Shown piece after piece: positions 1 through 11,249 of a stretch of 39,123 nucleotides of DNA (its first letter is position 1; every line of letters begins with the position of its first letter). The DNA lies in contig WELB01000003.1 in assembly GCA_009602725.1 (NCBI GenBank), positions 1,544,524 through 1,583,646 on the forward strand, written 5' to 3'. The DNA is from Spirogloea muscicola (lineage: Eukaryota > Streptophyta > Zygnematophyceae > Spirogloeales > Spirogloeaceae). A model generated the notes under the pieces. The model saw nothing but the letters and a program-made list of their open reading frames with translations. It had not been told where the DNA came from and searched no databases. The position numbers were made by a program, and so were the translations under genes.

Positions 1-2
1 CG

Positions 3-1287
3 GCGGCGGCGACAACTGCCTGGCGGCAGTCGCCGGCGGCGGCGGCAGCGGCAGCGGCGGCGGCGCGGTCGTACAACCTGGTGCCGATGGTGGTGGAGCA
101 GACGCCGCGCGGCGAGCGTGTGTTCGACATCTTCTCGCGCCTGCTCAAGGAGCGCATCGTCTGCGTCAACGGCGGCATCTCCGACGACACCGCCGCGCTC
201 GTCGTCGCGCAGCTCCTCTTCCTCGAGGCCGAGCAGCCCGACAAGGCGGTGCGTGGCTCCGCCGTAACACTCACAACCTTCAGCCCCATGTTCGACTCCC
301 GAACCTGACATTGACTGCGAGGATTTTGGGTGATCCGCCGCCCCTCTCTCGCCTTCCTCCCTCCTCTGGCCGCCCACCACAGTACCCATGTTGCCTCCGT
401 TAGACGTCTGCCTCCTTGCCAATCCCCATCTATGTTGCCAAGAGTCCATGCCGAGTCGCATTGGCCGCTGCTCTGGCCCACAGCTTGATGATGAGAGAGG
501 CCCGGGGCTTGCGTGCTGCAGATTCACCTGTACATCAACTCTCCGGGCGGCATTGTCACTGCTGGCCTGGCCATCTACGACACAATGCAGGTGCCGTGGC
601 GCATCAGCGTAACCTACTGCTGGCACAGACTCTACTGCCACCTTCCTTGCCGCTGCTGCTGATAGCTCAGAGTTGCACACGCAAGTGCAGGCTGCTTGTC
701 TCTTGACAGCAAGCTGCGGAGCCCAACGAAGGCAGGATAAGGTTAATCTGGTTCATGATTTGGAGATGACCACCTTGTGCATGCGCAGTACATCCGGAGC
801 CCTGTTACAACGCTGTGCGTCGGGCAGGCGGCATCCATGGCAACGCTGCTGCTGGCGGCGGGCGAGCATGGCGCGCGCCGCTCCCTGCCTAATGCGCGCA
901 TGATGATTCACCAGCCGTCCGGGGGCGCACAGGGCCCCGCGAGCGATGTCGCCATCGCTGCGCAGGAGATCCTTGACACGCGTGCCCGCCTCAACGCCCT
1001 TTACGCCAAGCACACCGGCCACGCCCTCGACTCCATTGGTGCACCCCCTCCCTTGCAGAGCTGAAGCTAGAGATGCCGCTAGCACTTTGCTAATTCTGAC
1101 GTTGCGGCTGGCGCACCGCTGGCCGCTGATGCAAGCAGCCGCTTCCTCTCCTGCAGTCAAGTACATGGAGCGCGACTACTTCATGTCGCCGCTGCAGGCC
1201 AAGGAGTTTGGCCTCGTGGACGAAGTGATCGAGCGGCGGCCCACTGTGCTTGTGGCAGACTCCGCGTCGCCAGATCTCAAGCCCTAG
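3..1287 (+). CDS. CLPP2: ATP-dependent Clp protease proteolytic subunit, mitochondrial type (5' partial)
   Basis: Serine peptidase subunit that forms the heptameric rings of the Clp protease, degrading unfolded proteins passed on by a Clp ATPase. Four exons fit with closed phase: 3-248, 522-590, 789-1038, 1157-1287 (231 residues visible). The catalytic Ser is in GQAASMA, the His in MIHQPSGG and the Asp in the MERD that opens exon 4. The segments [17 protein letters not shown] and [11 protein letters not shown], and YIRSP after DTMQ, resemble plant mitochondrial CLPP2 more than plastid ClpP/ClpR, so a mitochondrial site is inferred. The Ala-rich stretch before [11 protein letters not shown] is probably the end of a targeting peptide, and the true start lies left of the window. 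All catalytic residues are present, so it is not a ClpR paralogue. Identity is very sure; compartment is inference. Confidence 0.93.
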
Positions 1288-1900
1288 TGGAGCCGTGATC
1301 AATTCGCCTCAGCTGCTATGGAATGAGCTGGTCCTTGAGCTAAACCCTTCAACAAGTAAGCCCCTAGGTCCCGTCATACATCTCCTAAGGCTCACCACGT
1401 GCTTTCTGCATGGTGTTGCGCTCATCAGGTTCTGTGCCTGCCTGAACAATTGCTTGTGTAGCCATAGACCCCAAGCCCTCGACCCAGAATCCTTAATACC
1501 CCAAGTTGTGCACCGTCTAACCATCAATTACCTTGGGCTCTCGTAAATAACCAGCAGCGAGAGTTGCAAGCCCGCAGTGACGGTGAGGACTGCCTTGGCA
1601 CCTGTCTGCCGTTTCTGCTGGTGTTGGCAACATGCTCTAACATCGTCGTGGGAGTACTGTGGTCAGGTCATGATCGTTGTGCGATCCAGGCAAGGCCCAG
1701 CACAACGAGCAGCATTGTGGTGTCTCACAGGGCTTAGATCAGGCAGTGAGACACTCTGTCGCCTCATTTGCTAGGATCATTGCTCAGATGAAGGGCGCTT
1801 GTTCTTGACTGTCTCACTCACTTGAAGAATGACTGCAAATTTAATCATTTGACACGGCCAAGTGCACATGATGTATTAAGAGGTCTTAGTCTGCACATCA

Positions 1901-1945
1901 AATAAATCGACTCCAAATAAATCCGATGATTGGAGTCGATTTATT
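1901..1945. repeat. perfect 16-bp inverted repeat with 13-nt loop
   Basis: The left arm AATAAATCGACTCCAA (1901-1916) is the exact reverse complement of 1930-1945, separated by 13 nt. The loop begins ATAAATCC, a partial echo of the arm. It lies about 610 nt after the ClpP stop in AT-richer DNA. It could be a foldback element remnant or a structure in a 3' transcript end; nothing in the sequence decides between them. Confidence 0.9.
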
Positions 1946-2038
1946 GTGCAACAGCGCTCTGCCTAGAAAGGTCTGTGGACGCATGGCATACCTCGGGCGC
2001 AATGGAGGGGTTTAGGCGGTAAACCCCAAACAAGTAGC

Positions 2039-2120
2039 TGTCAGACTGCTGTTTACAACCGCCAGACAGAGTGGGACAGGAAATCGTTGTCGGACTGCTA
2101 CTCACAACTGCCAGACAGAG
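2039..2120. repeat. pair of 33-bp imperfect direct repeats, period 49 bp
   Basis: Copies at 2039-2071 and 2088-2120 both start TGTC(A/G)GACTGCT and both end CCAGACAGAG; differences are scattered in the middle. Probably an old local duplication in intergenic DNA. Confidence 0.85.
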
Positions 2121-3591
2121 AGGTACACAAAGTCGATAGAACAGACGCTTATTGGGTACTTTACTATCACCTGACTCTCTGCTCGTGCCTTACTTTCTTT
2201 TCATAGCACTTGCAAGCAGCCACCTGTAGCTCAGACGTGTGGTTTGTTTCTTTGCAACTCTGCCTTCAACTACTTTGTCTTCGGACAACCAATCCCCTGA
2301 GCGCCTCCATCACCATCACCAGAGCTGGTCCTCACAGGTGCACACTTTCAGATCAAAAGATAGCACAACGTACTCAAACTTGACTTCGTGAGATGAGCCA
2401 TGGGACTTGTATCAATTTGTCGAGGACTATACTCATGGAGTCTATATATTGCACAATTACCTTGTCGAGGTGCATGTGCTGGCTGCATGCCTCTACTCGT
2501 GTTAAGTGTGCCACCACAAAGCCGGCGGTAAAGCCACGATGCAAAGTAAGTGATTATGTCAAGTGAGTGACTTGGAGCCAGCGAGCTACTTGAGGACAAA
2601 TTGTGCTGTTGTATAAGAAGCTCCAGGAGTTGATCAAGACTATGTAAACGCTTTGTGAACACGTTCACCCCTTGCATGGTGGTATGACTGTTCCATACTT
2701 ATTAAGTTATTTGAGACCACACCTTGAACATCTACTTTGTAGGGTAGAGATTCAAAGTCAAGTGGAGTCTATGTTGAACTTACGAGGAGAAGATAGGGAG
2801 CTAAGTCTAGAGGCGATGCCCGCATTCGGGGTTTCTTCTGGGCCTTCCACCTTCTCATTGCTGGTGCTCAGTGCGGTGCATTGTGCGATAACACGTCCGC
2901 ATGGGCTCCATCTCGATGGCTCACGATGTTTTATCGCCAGGAGCAATGCAGATTGGTGCACTCATGATAGCAGCAGAGAGAGATCTGAATGAAGATGGAA
3001 TCTATACCACTGCTCAACTAAAGGAGCAGAAGTCACGGAGCAGCACTCTGAACATGGCCCGCTAACACTTGGACAGACGCAGATGTGCACACTTTTACAA
3101 GACTCTCTTTGCCTCCACTACTGTGCGCAGGTGCAGCATGTCGAAGTCGCTGGCGTTGGTGCAAGTAAAGGTGCGCCGAGTTGCCGAGATATTTCTGCCA
3201 TGCATGCAGTAAATGATGCCTTGCATACTCCCAGATCCACTCTCGACTCGGACTGAAAAAACCACAGCCTTGACCCACACCATCTGCGGCCCTCACGGTC
3301 TGCAGCGGCCCTCAGCTAGTGTGGCTTTCGGCTGTTGCCCTACAATATTTGCCAGATTGCAGTGCTCCCGCTTTTGTGCCAGCGACCAAATCGTAAGTGC
3401 TCATGCTTGCATCTTGCTCCAAGTTGCTCTGCTTTCATGCAATGTCTTCTTCCATCATTTGGCAGATAGCCCAACATTGAGCTGGCGACTGCATGGGCTA
3501 GGCAGGTACTTCTTGGCAAGCAGCTGAGCCTGAAGATGTTCGGCATACGTAATGCGTAACCTTGGAGAGGCATGATGTCAACAGCGTGCTC

Positions 3592-3800
3592 AGCACAAGG
3601 AAGGGGCAGAGAGACAAAGGAAGTGGAGGGGGGGACAAGGAAAGGGAGGAGGAAGACGTGGAGGGAAGAGGAAGGGATGGAGAAGGAGCAGGCAGAAGAG
3701 GAAATGAGAAGGGAAGGGTGAAAGCAAGAGGAGGGCAATGTGGAGAGAGGGAGGAGGAGAGAGGGAGGTAAGCCGCGAGAGGATGGGAGGCAGGAGTGGA
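3592..3800. repeat. polypurine (GA-rich) tract
   Basis: About 200 nt almost entirely of G and A on the plus strand. It makes open but meaningless Arg/Glu/Gly-rich (plus) and Ser/Pro/Leu-rich (minus) frames. Low-complexity DNA. Confidence 0.85.
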
Positions 3801-3957
3801 GGTGTAGACTTGGAGGAGAGGGAGCCTTGATCTGTGTCCAGAAGCGCAGGCTGCTGAGCAGCACAGGGTCCGGCACAAACTCCGGCTCCTCTGAGTACTT
3901 GTTGTGATCAAGCCTACAATGACATCTCCCTAACAAGCGCCCATCTGATCCTGGCGC

Positions 3958-5778
3958 TCACATAAGCGGGCTGGCTGGCGAGGCATGGTGCAGGACTATG
4001 AGCCACCTGCCGCCCTGCTTTTTGAAGATGTTGGTTGCGACCAGCCTGCGGCCGCCAACAATACAATGCCTGCTTCAGAAAACAACCTTGCACCTGCATA
4101 TGGCGCAGTGCTACATTAGAAGACCAGCTTGGCATCACGAGCTCAGTAGTATGAGCGAAACACTGCGTGCTTTGCCACAGAAACTATTTGTCAGAAAGAC
4201 CTCTCTATCATGGGCCAAAGGCCTCCAAGGGGCGTGCTTCATCTGCAAGCTGACCATCACACTCTCGACGTCACCCTGCTCACGCTTGAGGGTCTGGGTC
4301 AGCGTTAAGACTTGCTGGGGCATCAATCTCATCTGATGCAGACCTGCCGGCTGACCCAGTGGACTGCATGACCTCCACGCATGTCACAACGCCGAGGCTG
4401 CCCGAGGCGAGTACCCGCACGTCCTCCAGCCCGATGCGCAGGTCTCGTGCGCTGCCCAGCACCAGGTCCCAGCTCTGCATGACCTGCAACATTGCGCTCA
4501 GTGGTAAAAGTGGTAAATCCTCACAGCAATAAGTACCTCCCTCACTTGCATTGCTCAATGCAGTGAATCAAGCTGTGCCCAGCCCGTGGCCCTGCAACTT
4601 CTCACCAAGGGCCATGCACTGCCGCAGAGATGCATCTTGTAAATTCATTTCAACCCTCAACACAACCCATCATAGATGCAATTTCCAGAAATTCGACCTG
4701 TTTTAACAAGTTCTCTGTGCTTTCCAGAAATTCAGGAAATTATAAGCAGTGCAAGACATAGAGGTAATCTGTCAGCAGCATGCAGAGCCTGCACCTTTGC
4801 TGCATCCAGACCGACTGGTTACTGTGCCTGGGATATACCAAAAAATATACCAAGACTACAGATACTAAGCGCTTGCCGCTGCTTGTCTCACCAAGTCGCG
4901 GCCGGCGATGCAATTGGAGCCGGGGTGGATGCACTGCACGTGGTCGCCGTGCGCCCAGACCTGCTCCATCTGCCGGACGCTCCCGGCCTCAAATGCGCGG
5001 TAGAAGAGCTTGTTGGCCGCCAGCACCCCAGCCTCATCGTCCTCCTGCACCCGCCTGTGTGGCGAGAGACACATGCGCGATCGGCAATCAAGAAAAGATA
5101 AATGGGTGTGTTGTTAGTAAAGATGTAAAAGAGCAGCGCACCTTCGAAGCTTCAATTACTGGTAACAACTTAGAGCACAACCGTCAAGAGCGCAGCTCAG
5201 AAAGCCTGAGGATGTACGACATGGGTCGGCGCCAGGCTCTCGCTGCGGGAACCTGGCAACGCACCGGAGCTGGTCGCGCAGCTGGGCGGCGGCGGCGTAG
5301 TCCTCGGACGATATGGCCTGGTCGAGCTCCCACTGCAGCCGCTCCAGCCTCACGACGGCGGCGACGGGCTGCATTGCCGAACGAGCGAACGAGTCTCAGT
5401 CGCGGCGAGGACCTTCACCGAGCGCGGAGACCCAACCCGCTGTGACGGCGGCGGCGGCGCAGGCAGCGGCTGGCGACAGGGCCTGACGTCGTCGTCGCCA
5501 CCGCCGGTGCCGCTGCTGCCGATCGGCTCGCAGTCCTCGCCGCTTGCCGCAGCCCACCACCGCCGGCGCCGCCGCCACTGCTGCCATGGCGGCGGCCCTG
5601 CAGTAATCTGCGCCGCTACTCTGCGGTGCCTCGCAGCGACGCCACCGCAGCTCTGCAGCCGCCGCAGCTGGGGCCCCAGCGGCAGCGCCGAGTGCAGGGC
5701 ACAGCCGGCGCCGGCGACGCCTTGCTGCGCCGCCGGATTGAGCAGGCTCGGCTGTGGCGGAGTGGCAGTCGCCGCCAT
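3958..5778 (-). CDS. UVR-motif and SnoaL/NTF2-like domain protein, probably plastid-targeted
   Basis: Exons in transcript order: first from an ATG at 5778 to about 5430 (its donor is not resolved), then 5368-5265, 5054-4892, 4483-4344 and 4045-3958; phases of exons 2-5 close. The N-terminus is rich in Ala, Ser, Arg and Pro like a transit peptide. Next comes a UVR (UvrB/UvrC-type) motif, LERLQWELDQAISSEDYAAA followed by AQLRDQL, then a SnoaL-like fold: LAANKLFYRAFEAGS, MEQVW, CIHPG, SWDLVLGSARD, VVTCVEVM, and finally ATNIFKKQGGRWLI with HHASP near the C-terminus. This resembles plant proteins annotated as uvrB/uvrC-motif or NTF2-family proteins with no established reaction. The UVR motif is a protein-interaction helix hairpin in other families, so it does not imply DNA repair. 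Function is unknown; the domain calls are firm. Confidence 0.8.
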
Positions 5779-6906
5779 GTACAGGGCCCCAGTCTAGGCT
5801 GCTCGGACGCGCCCTCAGAGCTGCTGCCACAGCGCTGCCATCCTCTCTGCCATGGTGGCTGCGGCAGCAAGGCGCCGCAGCAGCTGGCGGCCAGCCTCGT
5901 GCTGGTCGAAGTCTGGTCTTTGGAAGTACGGTCTACACTTTCTTGACCTTGTCCATCCTTTCCGAACTTGGTTTCTCTTTTCTGGGCTGGCCAATCACAG
6001 CCATCGCCCTCTGAATGGAAGACGCTTTCCATTCTGGGCTAGCAACTCACAGCCCTCACCTCCTTTGGATGAGCTTACTAGTACGAATAACTCTTTCAGT
6101 ACCCCTGCACATGTACACGTTTTGAAAGTAGGCTCTATCAAAGAGAGCAAGAGGGCGAGGGCTGTGAAAAGCTTCTTCTTATTGTGGAAAAACCAGCCCA
6201 GAAAGACTGGAGAAGGTCCGAAGGGCCGGAAGGCGCTAAAATGACACAGCTATGCAAGCGACTCTTAAAGGTCCGATACCTGGCAAGGTCCATGGCAGAC
6301 CAGAGTTGCAGAGCGACGACCAGGTCCAACACCTTAACAATCTGTAGCGATCAACCGCAAATACAGACAAGATCTTATGACAACTTCACTGGTGATGTTG
6401 TCAATGGGCGGTGCTGACTAAAGTCTGACTCCCGTGAAAGGTGCTTAAAGTGAGTCACGTCGGAAGCCCTTGCACAATATCTGCAACCCTGCAACATGAT
6501 ACTTACCCACTGAGCAAGGCTCTGGAAGCTGCCAAGTGCACACTCCAAGCTGTTGCATGCGATGCAGCTGTCGTTGCAAGCTGCAGCTCGGTTGCACAAG
6601 GCGTGCCTGTTAGGAGCACCCGCTTGCAGTTTTCTTGTTGCTGTTGCTGCTCAGACAGCTGATGCATGTGGTTTCGGGCAATTGCCTCAGTCGCAGTTGA
6701 GTTGCTTGTCAGGGCAGCCGTTTCATCTGCTCCACCACCCTCAATAGCCTGGCACAAACGCGCAAGACTGAGACAAGCAGCAACTGTGTACATGCTATAC
6801 CTTTCTCAGTTGTGGGCCTTACATCAGTTGCTCCACAGCAGTAATTATAGCAATGCAAGTGAGCCTGTGACTATCACATCAATTTTACCATCTTCTGTAA
6901 TGTTTG
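5779..6906. other. intergenic: upstream of the UVR/SnoaL gene, downstream of aprataxin
   Basis: No gene seen. Two copies of a short hairpin repeat family lie at about 5984-6056. On the minus strand, TGTAA (plus-strand TTACA, 6819-6823) lies about 85 nt after the aprataxin stop and is a plausible poly(A) signal. The rest is unremarkable. Confidence 0.6.
5984..6056 (+). repeat. two copies of dispersed GGGCTG...CAGCC hairpin repeat
   Basis: Copy 1 starts at 5984 (GGGCTGGCCAATCACAGCC). Copy 2 starts near 6035 (GGGCTAGCAACTCACAGCCC). Both follow TTCTG or TCTG and are followed by a short C-rich spacer and a TGGAAGA/TGGATGAGC-like stretch. The same arrangement recurs at 21823-21873 and 26958-27357. 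Confidence 0.65.
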
Positions 6907-9900
6907 CTAAGGCTGGATGTCGTAGTCGCTGGGCAGGGGTGCACGGCAGCCACGGAGGTGAGCCTTCAGCTTTGGCAGGTTGGCCTGCGGGGCTCGACAG
7001 CGGTGACACCCCAGCGGCCGCTTGAGGAGGCTCTCCGCTTCCTCGCTGCTCGGCCTGCTGACGGAACCCTGTGCTGCCACCTCGTCAATCACCGCCCGCG
7101 AGTTGGCAAAAAAGGGGGTGGTGAAGCTGTTCCAGTGCCGCTTGGTTGTCAGGTGAGGTGACTCAAAGTCTTGGCTGATGACGTGGAGGTGCAGCTGGCG
7201 CATGGAGGGGTACTGCACAGCACAGATACCCTTTGGCAAAGGCTTTTGATGACCAGCTGCTACTGAAGGCATCATTTGGTGACATCTGAAATTATCACTG
7301 TCATTGCTTTCTAAGAGCCCCAACTTCTGGTCATTGCTGCCCAGAATCAAGCGGCTCCAAGGACAAGGTCCAGTGTACTCACATCATGATAGCCCAGGCG
7401 AAAGGCGAGGCCGCTTTCCCTAGCAACCAGCTCTGCAGCCTGTTGCTTCCCAAGGTCGTGCATGTGCTCCAGGAGCGGCAGGTGGCGCTGCTGCACGTCC
7501 CCGAGGGAGTCGAGCCCGGCCTCACGGGCGAGGATTAGAAGGTGCCGCTTGGCCTGCATGGCAACATCTCCAGGCACGGAAACGCCTTCAGGGCTTGTCC
7601 ATTTCTTGACTGGAATGATGTCAAAATGGGAGAAATCAGCATCAGAATAAGCCCAGGTTTTTCTATGGGCGCTACTTTGCTGCAGCTCCCTGACTTCCAG
7701 GCCTTAAGAGCTGCCAATTTATGTCTGCGTGCTGCAGAGCATGGTAAAGGACCTGTCATGATGTGACTGGAGTGTATCCAACTTCAACCAATCAGAGCAG
7801 GTGAGATTGCTACATTACCTTTGGGTACAGGTCCAGGATGACCACGGCCCGGTCATCAACGACCAGCGTGTCCTTCGACTGCTCATCTGGGTTGAGCACC
7901 TTGAGGCGCAGCGCATCCGTCCAGGGGCTGCCTGGACGCAGCCGCGGACTTCTGGTGCTATTTCTGCTGTCCTCGTTGAGATCAGCACCCACTCTGCCAG
8001 CCACAGTCCCGGGCCTCGCGACCTTCGCTTTGGCTGGACTGTTACGCACTGCGGCCTGGTCCTTCCGCTTTGCCGATTGCATGAGTAATGCAAATGCATC
8101 TGTTGTGGCAGCCTCCGTATGCGGCACCCTGCAGCTCGCAGCAAGGTCGTCTGAGCTCTCCTTGCTTACTGCCTGCTGCCCTGTCCCGCCACCATTGCCT
8201 CCACCTTGTTGCGCTCTCGCCGCAGATGAGAAGCTCTCAAACAGGGACGCGTATGCAGCTTGCACGAGCTGGCAGCCCTGTGCGTAGTCGCCCTGCAGGC
8301 AGTCTGGCAGGCGGGGATTCATGTTGGGCCCCAGGACGTGGATGATGTGCGTGACATCCTCGCGGCTGCGCAGAGGCGAGGACGGCGGCAGCGGGACAGT
8401 GAGAGCCTGCCCCACACGCAGCGTGGCAGCCCGCTGCTTCGTGGCGGCCAGCAGGCAGGGCCCAGCAGCCTCGTGAATCGCTGCATTTACTCCGCCGCCG
8501 CCAGGTTTTAGCCTCCTGCAAGCAAGGAGCTACTCATTGTGACTGATTTCGTGCATCTTAATATTCCCGAGCCCAATCTCCAGTTCTACTCCGTACATTA
8601 TAAAAGCATTATCTAGGGCCTACGGTTCTAGCAATGGTAGGTTGCATATTTGCAGTCCTAGGTAGACATCAAGGCCCACTAATTAAGTAATCAAAAGAAG
8701 ATCAACAATGTTTTCTGTGTGCAGCTCGTCCTTTTCAACATTGCCATGCATCAAAAAGCTTAAATGTAGACAAAACGGCAACTCTTGCAATGCCCTCAGC
8801 CCCTCCATCCAGTGCATGCGCATGCTCTGGTGACAGTGCTCTGATCTGTTGACAGGTCATTAAACGTCACTCACCAGTTTGCAGCATTTGCTAGGAAAGC
8901 GCAGCCAATGAGTGTACCCGAGGACGCCAGCGTTGTGAGCTCCCCTGAGATAATTTGAAAGCGCTCCGCATCAAACTGAAGCCCCAGAGCTAGCTCTCGT
9001 ACCAGCCGCAACAATGGGCCATTTGCTTCAGAGTCCACAAGCGCCAGCCATAGGCCCTCGCAACGGGGGTCATTGAGAAAGGCACGTACAGCGTCCACAA
9101 GGACATGGCCCGCTTTCTGTATGTCAAATTGGAAAAGCCCGGTCGAAAGCGAAGGGAATGCAAGCATTGGGGGCACGCTGGAAACTGTCGCCCTGGTGTC
9201 ATGGTGTTGTTGCTGCATTTCGTTGCCCCTGCAAAGTCCCTGGATCCAGAAAAAAGTCACTTGTGAGTATGCAAAAAGATCAACTTTGCTTCACGATATG
9301 GATCACGATTCAGAAGACTCGGGCTTGCAAATTGGAAGTTGAAATGGAGTTGCAAACAGACGTGCAAGCGGAAAGAAGCTCCATTGACATCTTAACTCAA
9401 TCTGTGCTGATCCGCTTGTGCGCTAAGAGTCTTCATTATCAGAAGCTCAGAAGCTTACAGCTTACAGGTGCATCCAATGCATCTCCGACTGGCACCAATC
9501 TCGGAGCATGTCCAGCATCTGCAACAGGGGTCCTGCCGCTGGCATTGACATTCATGCACAGAACTTTGCTGCTGCCGCCCTCCTTTCCTTAACTTTGCTC
9601 GTCGCCCCGTCCTGCAGCTCCTAGCAGCCCCTTCCTGTCTGGAGAATTGGGCAGCACCAAGCTCTTCTGGGCCCCGGTCTGTGCCTCCTCGGGGACACCA
9701 TGAAGAGCAGCCACCTTGACAGGGCAATGGCTGGCGGGAGCACCTGAGGCCTGCGGCTCCTTCTTGAGGGTCGGCTTCTCCCGCGCCCTGGAGCCGCCCC
9801 TTGAGAAGCCGAAGCTTGTCAGTGGCCGCCTGGACGGCTGCTCAAGTACCAGTGGCTTCGAGGTGTGAACGCCCCCTGGGAGGCAGTCCTCGGCGTCGAG

Positions 9901-11249
9901 CTTGGCGTACAGGCCAAGGGCGTGGCTGACGCTGAGCTCTGTGTGGCAGACTGAGATGCGGCTGAAGCCCTCAGCGAGCCTTGGCAGCTCCTTGCTGCCC
10001 AGCTGCTGCCGCACAACCCTCGCCCCGCCGGCACCTTGCAGACCTCCCTCGTGATCCTGCCTGGCAGCTACCCTCTGCAGCAGCGCAAATTGTGTGACAC
10101 AGAGCATCGCAGTTACTGGAGAAATCCATGCGAAGCCTGGAGGTGCCTGGCAGTCACCCTCTGCAGCAGCGCAAGTTGGGTGACACAGAGCTTCGTTCAT
10201 GCGAAGGCCGAAAGTGGCGACGATCGTCTATATATCTTTCTTGCCCTCCTGCCATTCAGTGCGGCTGCCTTTGCAGGATTCAAGCAAACTCGTAAGACAA
10301 ACACAATAATAAATAAAAGACTACTTGTAATTGAATTTGTAATAAAACACTATTTGAAATAAAACATCATTTGAAGAAGTGTACCTCGATGCAGAGCTGC
10401 GCCGGCAAGTCGAGGAAGACAGCATGCGCCTCGGCGCCGCTCGCTCGAGCGAGCGCCAGGAAGTCCGACCGCTGCTCCACGGTCATGTTGCAGCGGTCGA
10501 TGAGCACGCTCTGGCCCAGCCGCAGCGCCGCCTCCACCATGCGCAAGCACTGCTTGCGCGTCCCGCGCTTCCCGCCCGCTCCAGCCACGTCCTGCGAGGC
10601 GCAAGGTGGGCTTCAGGATATAGGATTTATAATATAAATTCTAGGGTTTAGGATTAGGATTCGATATTGAGTATTCAGGATTCAAGATTTACGGTTTGGA
10701 ATTTAAGTTTAGGGTTTGGATTTTGGGGTTTGGTTGGCAGCGGCGTGGCAGCATCGGGCTGTGCTTCGGCGAGGCCGGCAGCCGCCACGCGCAGAGGCGG
10801 CAAAGGCAGTAAACGGCACGCTGGAGGATGTCAGCGCTGACACCGCTGGGAATCGAACGCCCGACCTGGCAGACGCGCACCCAGGGCCTGCCGGCGGGCG
10901 CGGCGCACCACAGGCTCTCGCAGAAGGTGCTCTTGCCGCTCCCAGGAGCCCCGCCGAGGACCACGACCAGCGGCCGCGGCCGCGCCTCGCCGCCGCCGTC
11001 GCCGCCGCCGCCGCCGCCGCCGGCTGCGGCCGCTGAGCTGGCAGCGAGGGGCTCAGTTGGCGTCAGTTGACGGGGGGGGGCGGTTGAGCAGCAGCTGCGG
11101 ATGTTGGACTGTGCCCACTGTTGTCTGTGGATTCGGGCAAGCGCGGCCAGATTAACTGGTGGCTGGGATTCGGAAACAGTGGCCGCCATTCTCAATATCG
11201 CAGCCAGTGTTGTCGAGGAAGGCAGCCTTCCCCGCATGATGCAGGTCAA
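6907..11249 (-). CDS. APTX: plant-type aprataxin: P-loop kinase + macro + HIT + zinc finger
   Basis: DNA-repair hydrolase; the aprataxin HIT domain removes AMP from abortive ligation ends. Seven exons: 11249 (or ATG 11237/11189)-10866, 10591-10385, 10074-about 9699, about 9184-8875, 8515-7819, 7553-7383, 7212-6907; the exon 3/4 junction is the least sure. About 816 aa. Kinase domain: Walker A GGAPGSGKST, then GQSVLIDRCNMT as in polynucleotide kinases. Linker: ELPRLAEGFSRI. Macro domain: LAFPSLST, LANAANW across an intron, then RLKPGGGGVNAA and THIIHVLGPNMNP. HIT domain: YPKAKRHLLIL, FRLGYHD and SMRQLHLHVISQDF, with Gln where animal aprataxin has the first His, as in plants. C-terminal zinc finger: CHRCRAPQANLPKLKAHLRG. 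This is the layout of Arabidopsis bHLH140/APTX; I see no bHLH here. Intron 1 carries two odd sequences listed separately. Confidence 0.92.
10623..10735 (+). repeat. degenerate telomere-like (TTTAGGG) tract in aprataxin intron 1
   Basis: On the plus strand there are repeated variants such as CTAGGGTTTAGG, TTTAGGGTTTGG and GGGGTTTGG. The gene is on the minus strand, so the pre-mRNA carries the C-rich CCCTAAA sense, ending about 30 nt before the 3' splice site at 10592. Possibly an interstitial telomeric-type insertion now serving as a pyrimidine-rich tract. Confidence 0.7.
10845..10865 (-). other. tRNA T-arm / B-box-like sequence at 5' end of aprataxin intron 1
   Basis: In transcript sense the intron opens GTCGGGCGTTCGATTCCCAG directly after exon 1, whose end (RPWVRVCQ) is fixed by homology. 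GTTCGATTCC fits the tRNA T-loop and pol III B-box consensus apart from the base before it. No complete tRNA surrounds it. A near-identical start is found in the intron at 17421. Confidence 0.55.

Larger units (their letters stand above)
1288..3957. other. 2.7-kb stretch without a convincing gene
   Basis: The left part is the ClpP 3' region and the right part is the 3' region of the UVR/SnoaL gene on the minus strand. No open frame shows a family motif I recognise. A minus-strand frame at about 3095-3290 (contains MVWVKAVVFSVRVESGSGS) is open with an ATG but has no recognised homologue. Base composition around 2350-2960 is visibly lower in GC than the flanking genes. The stretch holds a perfect foldback, a pair of direct repeats and a polypurine tract, listed separately. 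Confidence 0.6.

Noticed and set aside
2348-2992. Retrotransposon remnant in the lower-GC stretch
   Set aside because: I looked for copia/gypsy motifs in all frames by eye and could not support any; lower GC alone is not enough.
3095-3290. Minus-strand frame with MVWVKAVVFSVRVESGSGS as a gene
   Set aside because: It has an ATG and is open, but there are no partner exons, no recognised family and it lies in a repeat-rich region; kept only as a remark.
3340-3936. Ser/Pro/Leu-rich 198-codon minus-strand frame
   Set aside because: It is the translation of a polypurine tract and lies beyond the stop of the UVR/SnoaL gene.
5396-5830. Ala/Arg-rich open frames on both strands near 5.4-5.8 kb as separate genes
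   Set aside because: They are frame shadows of the GC-rich transit-peptide exon of the UVR/SnoaL gene; several begin at GTG or other non-ATG codons.
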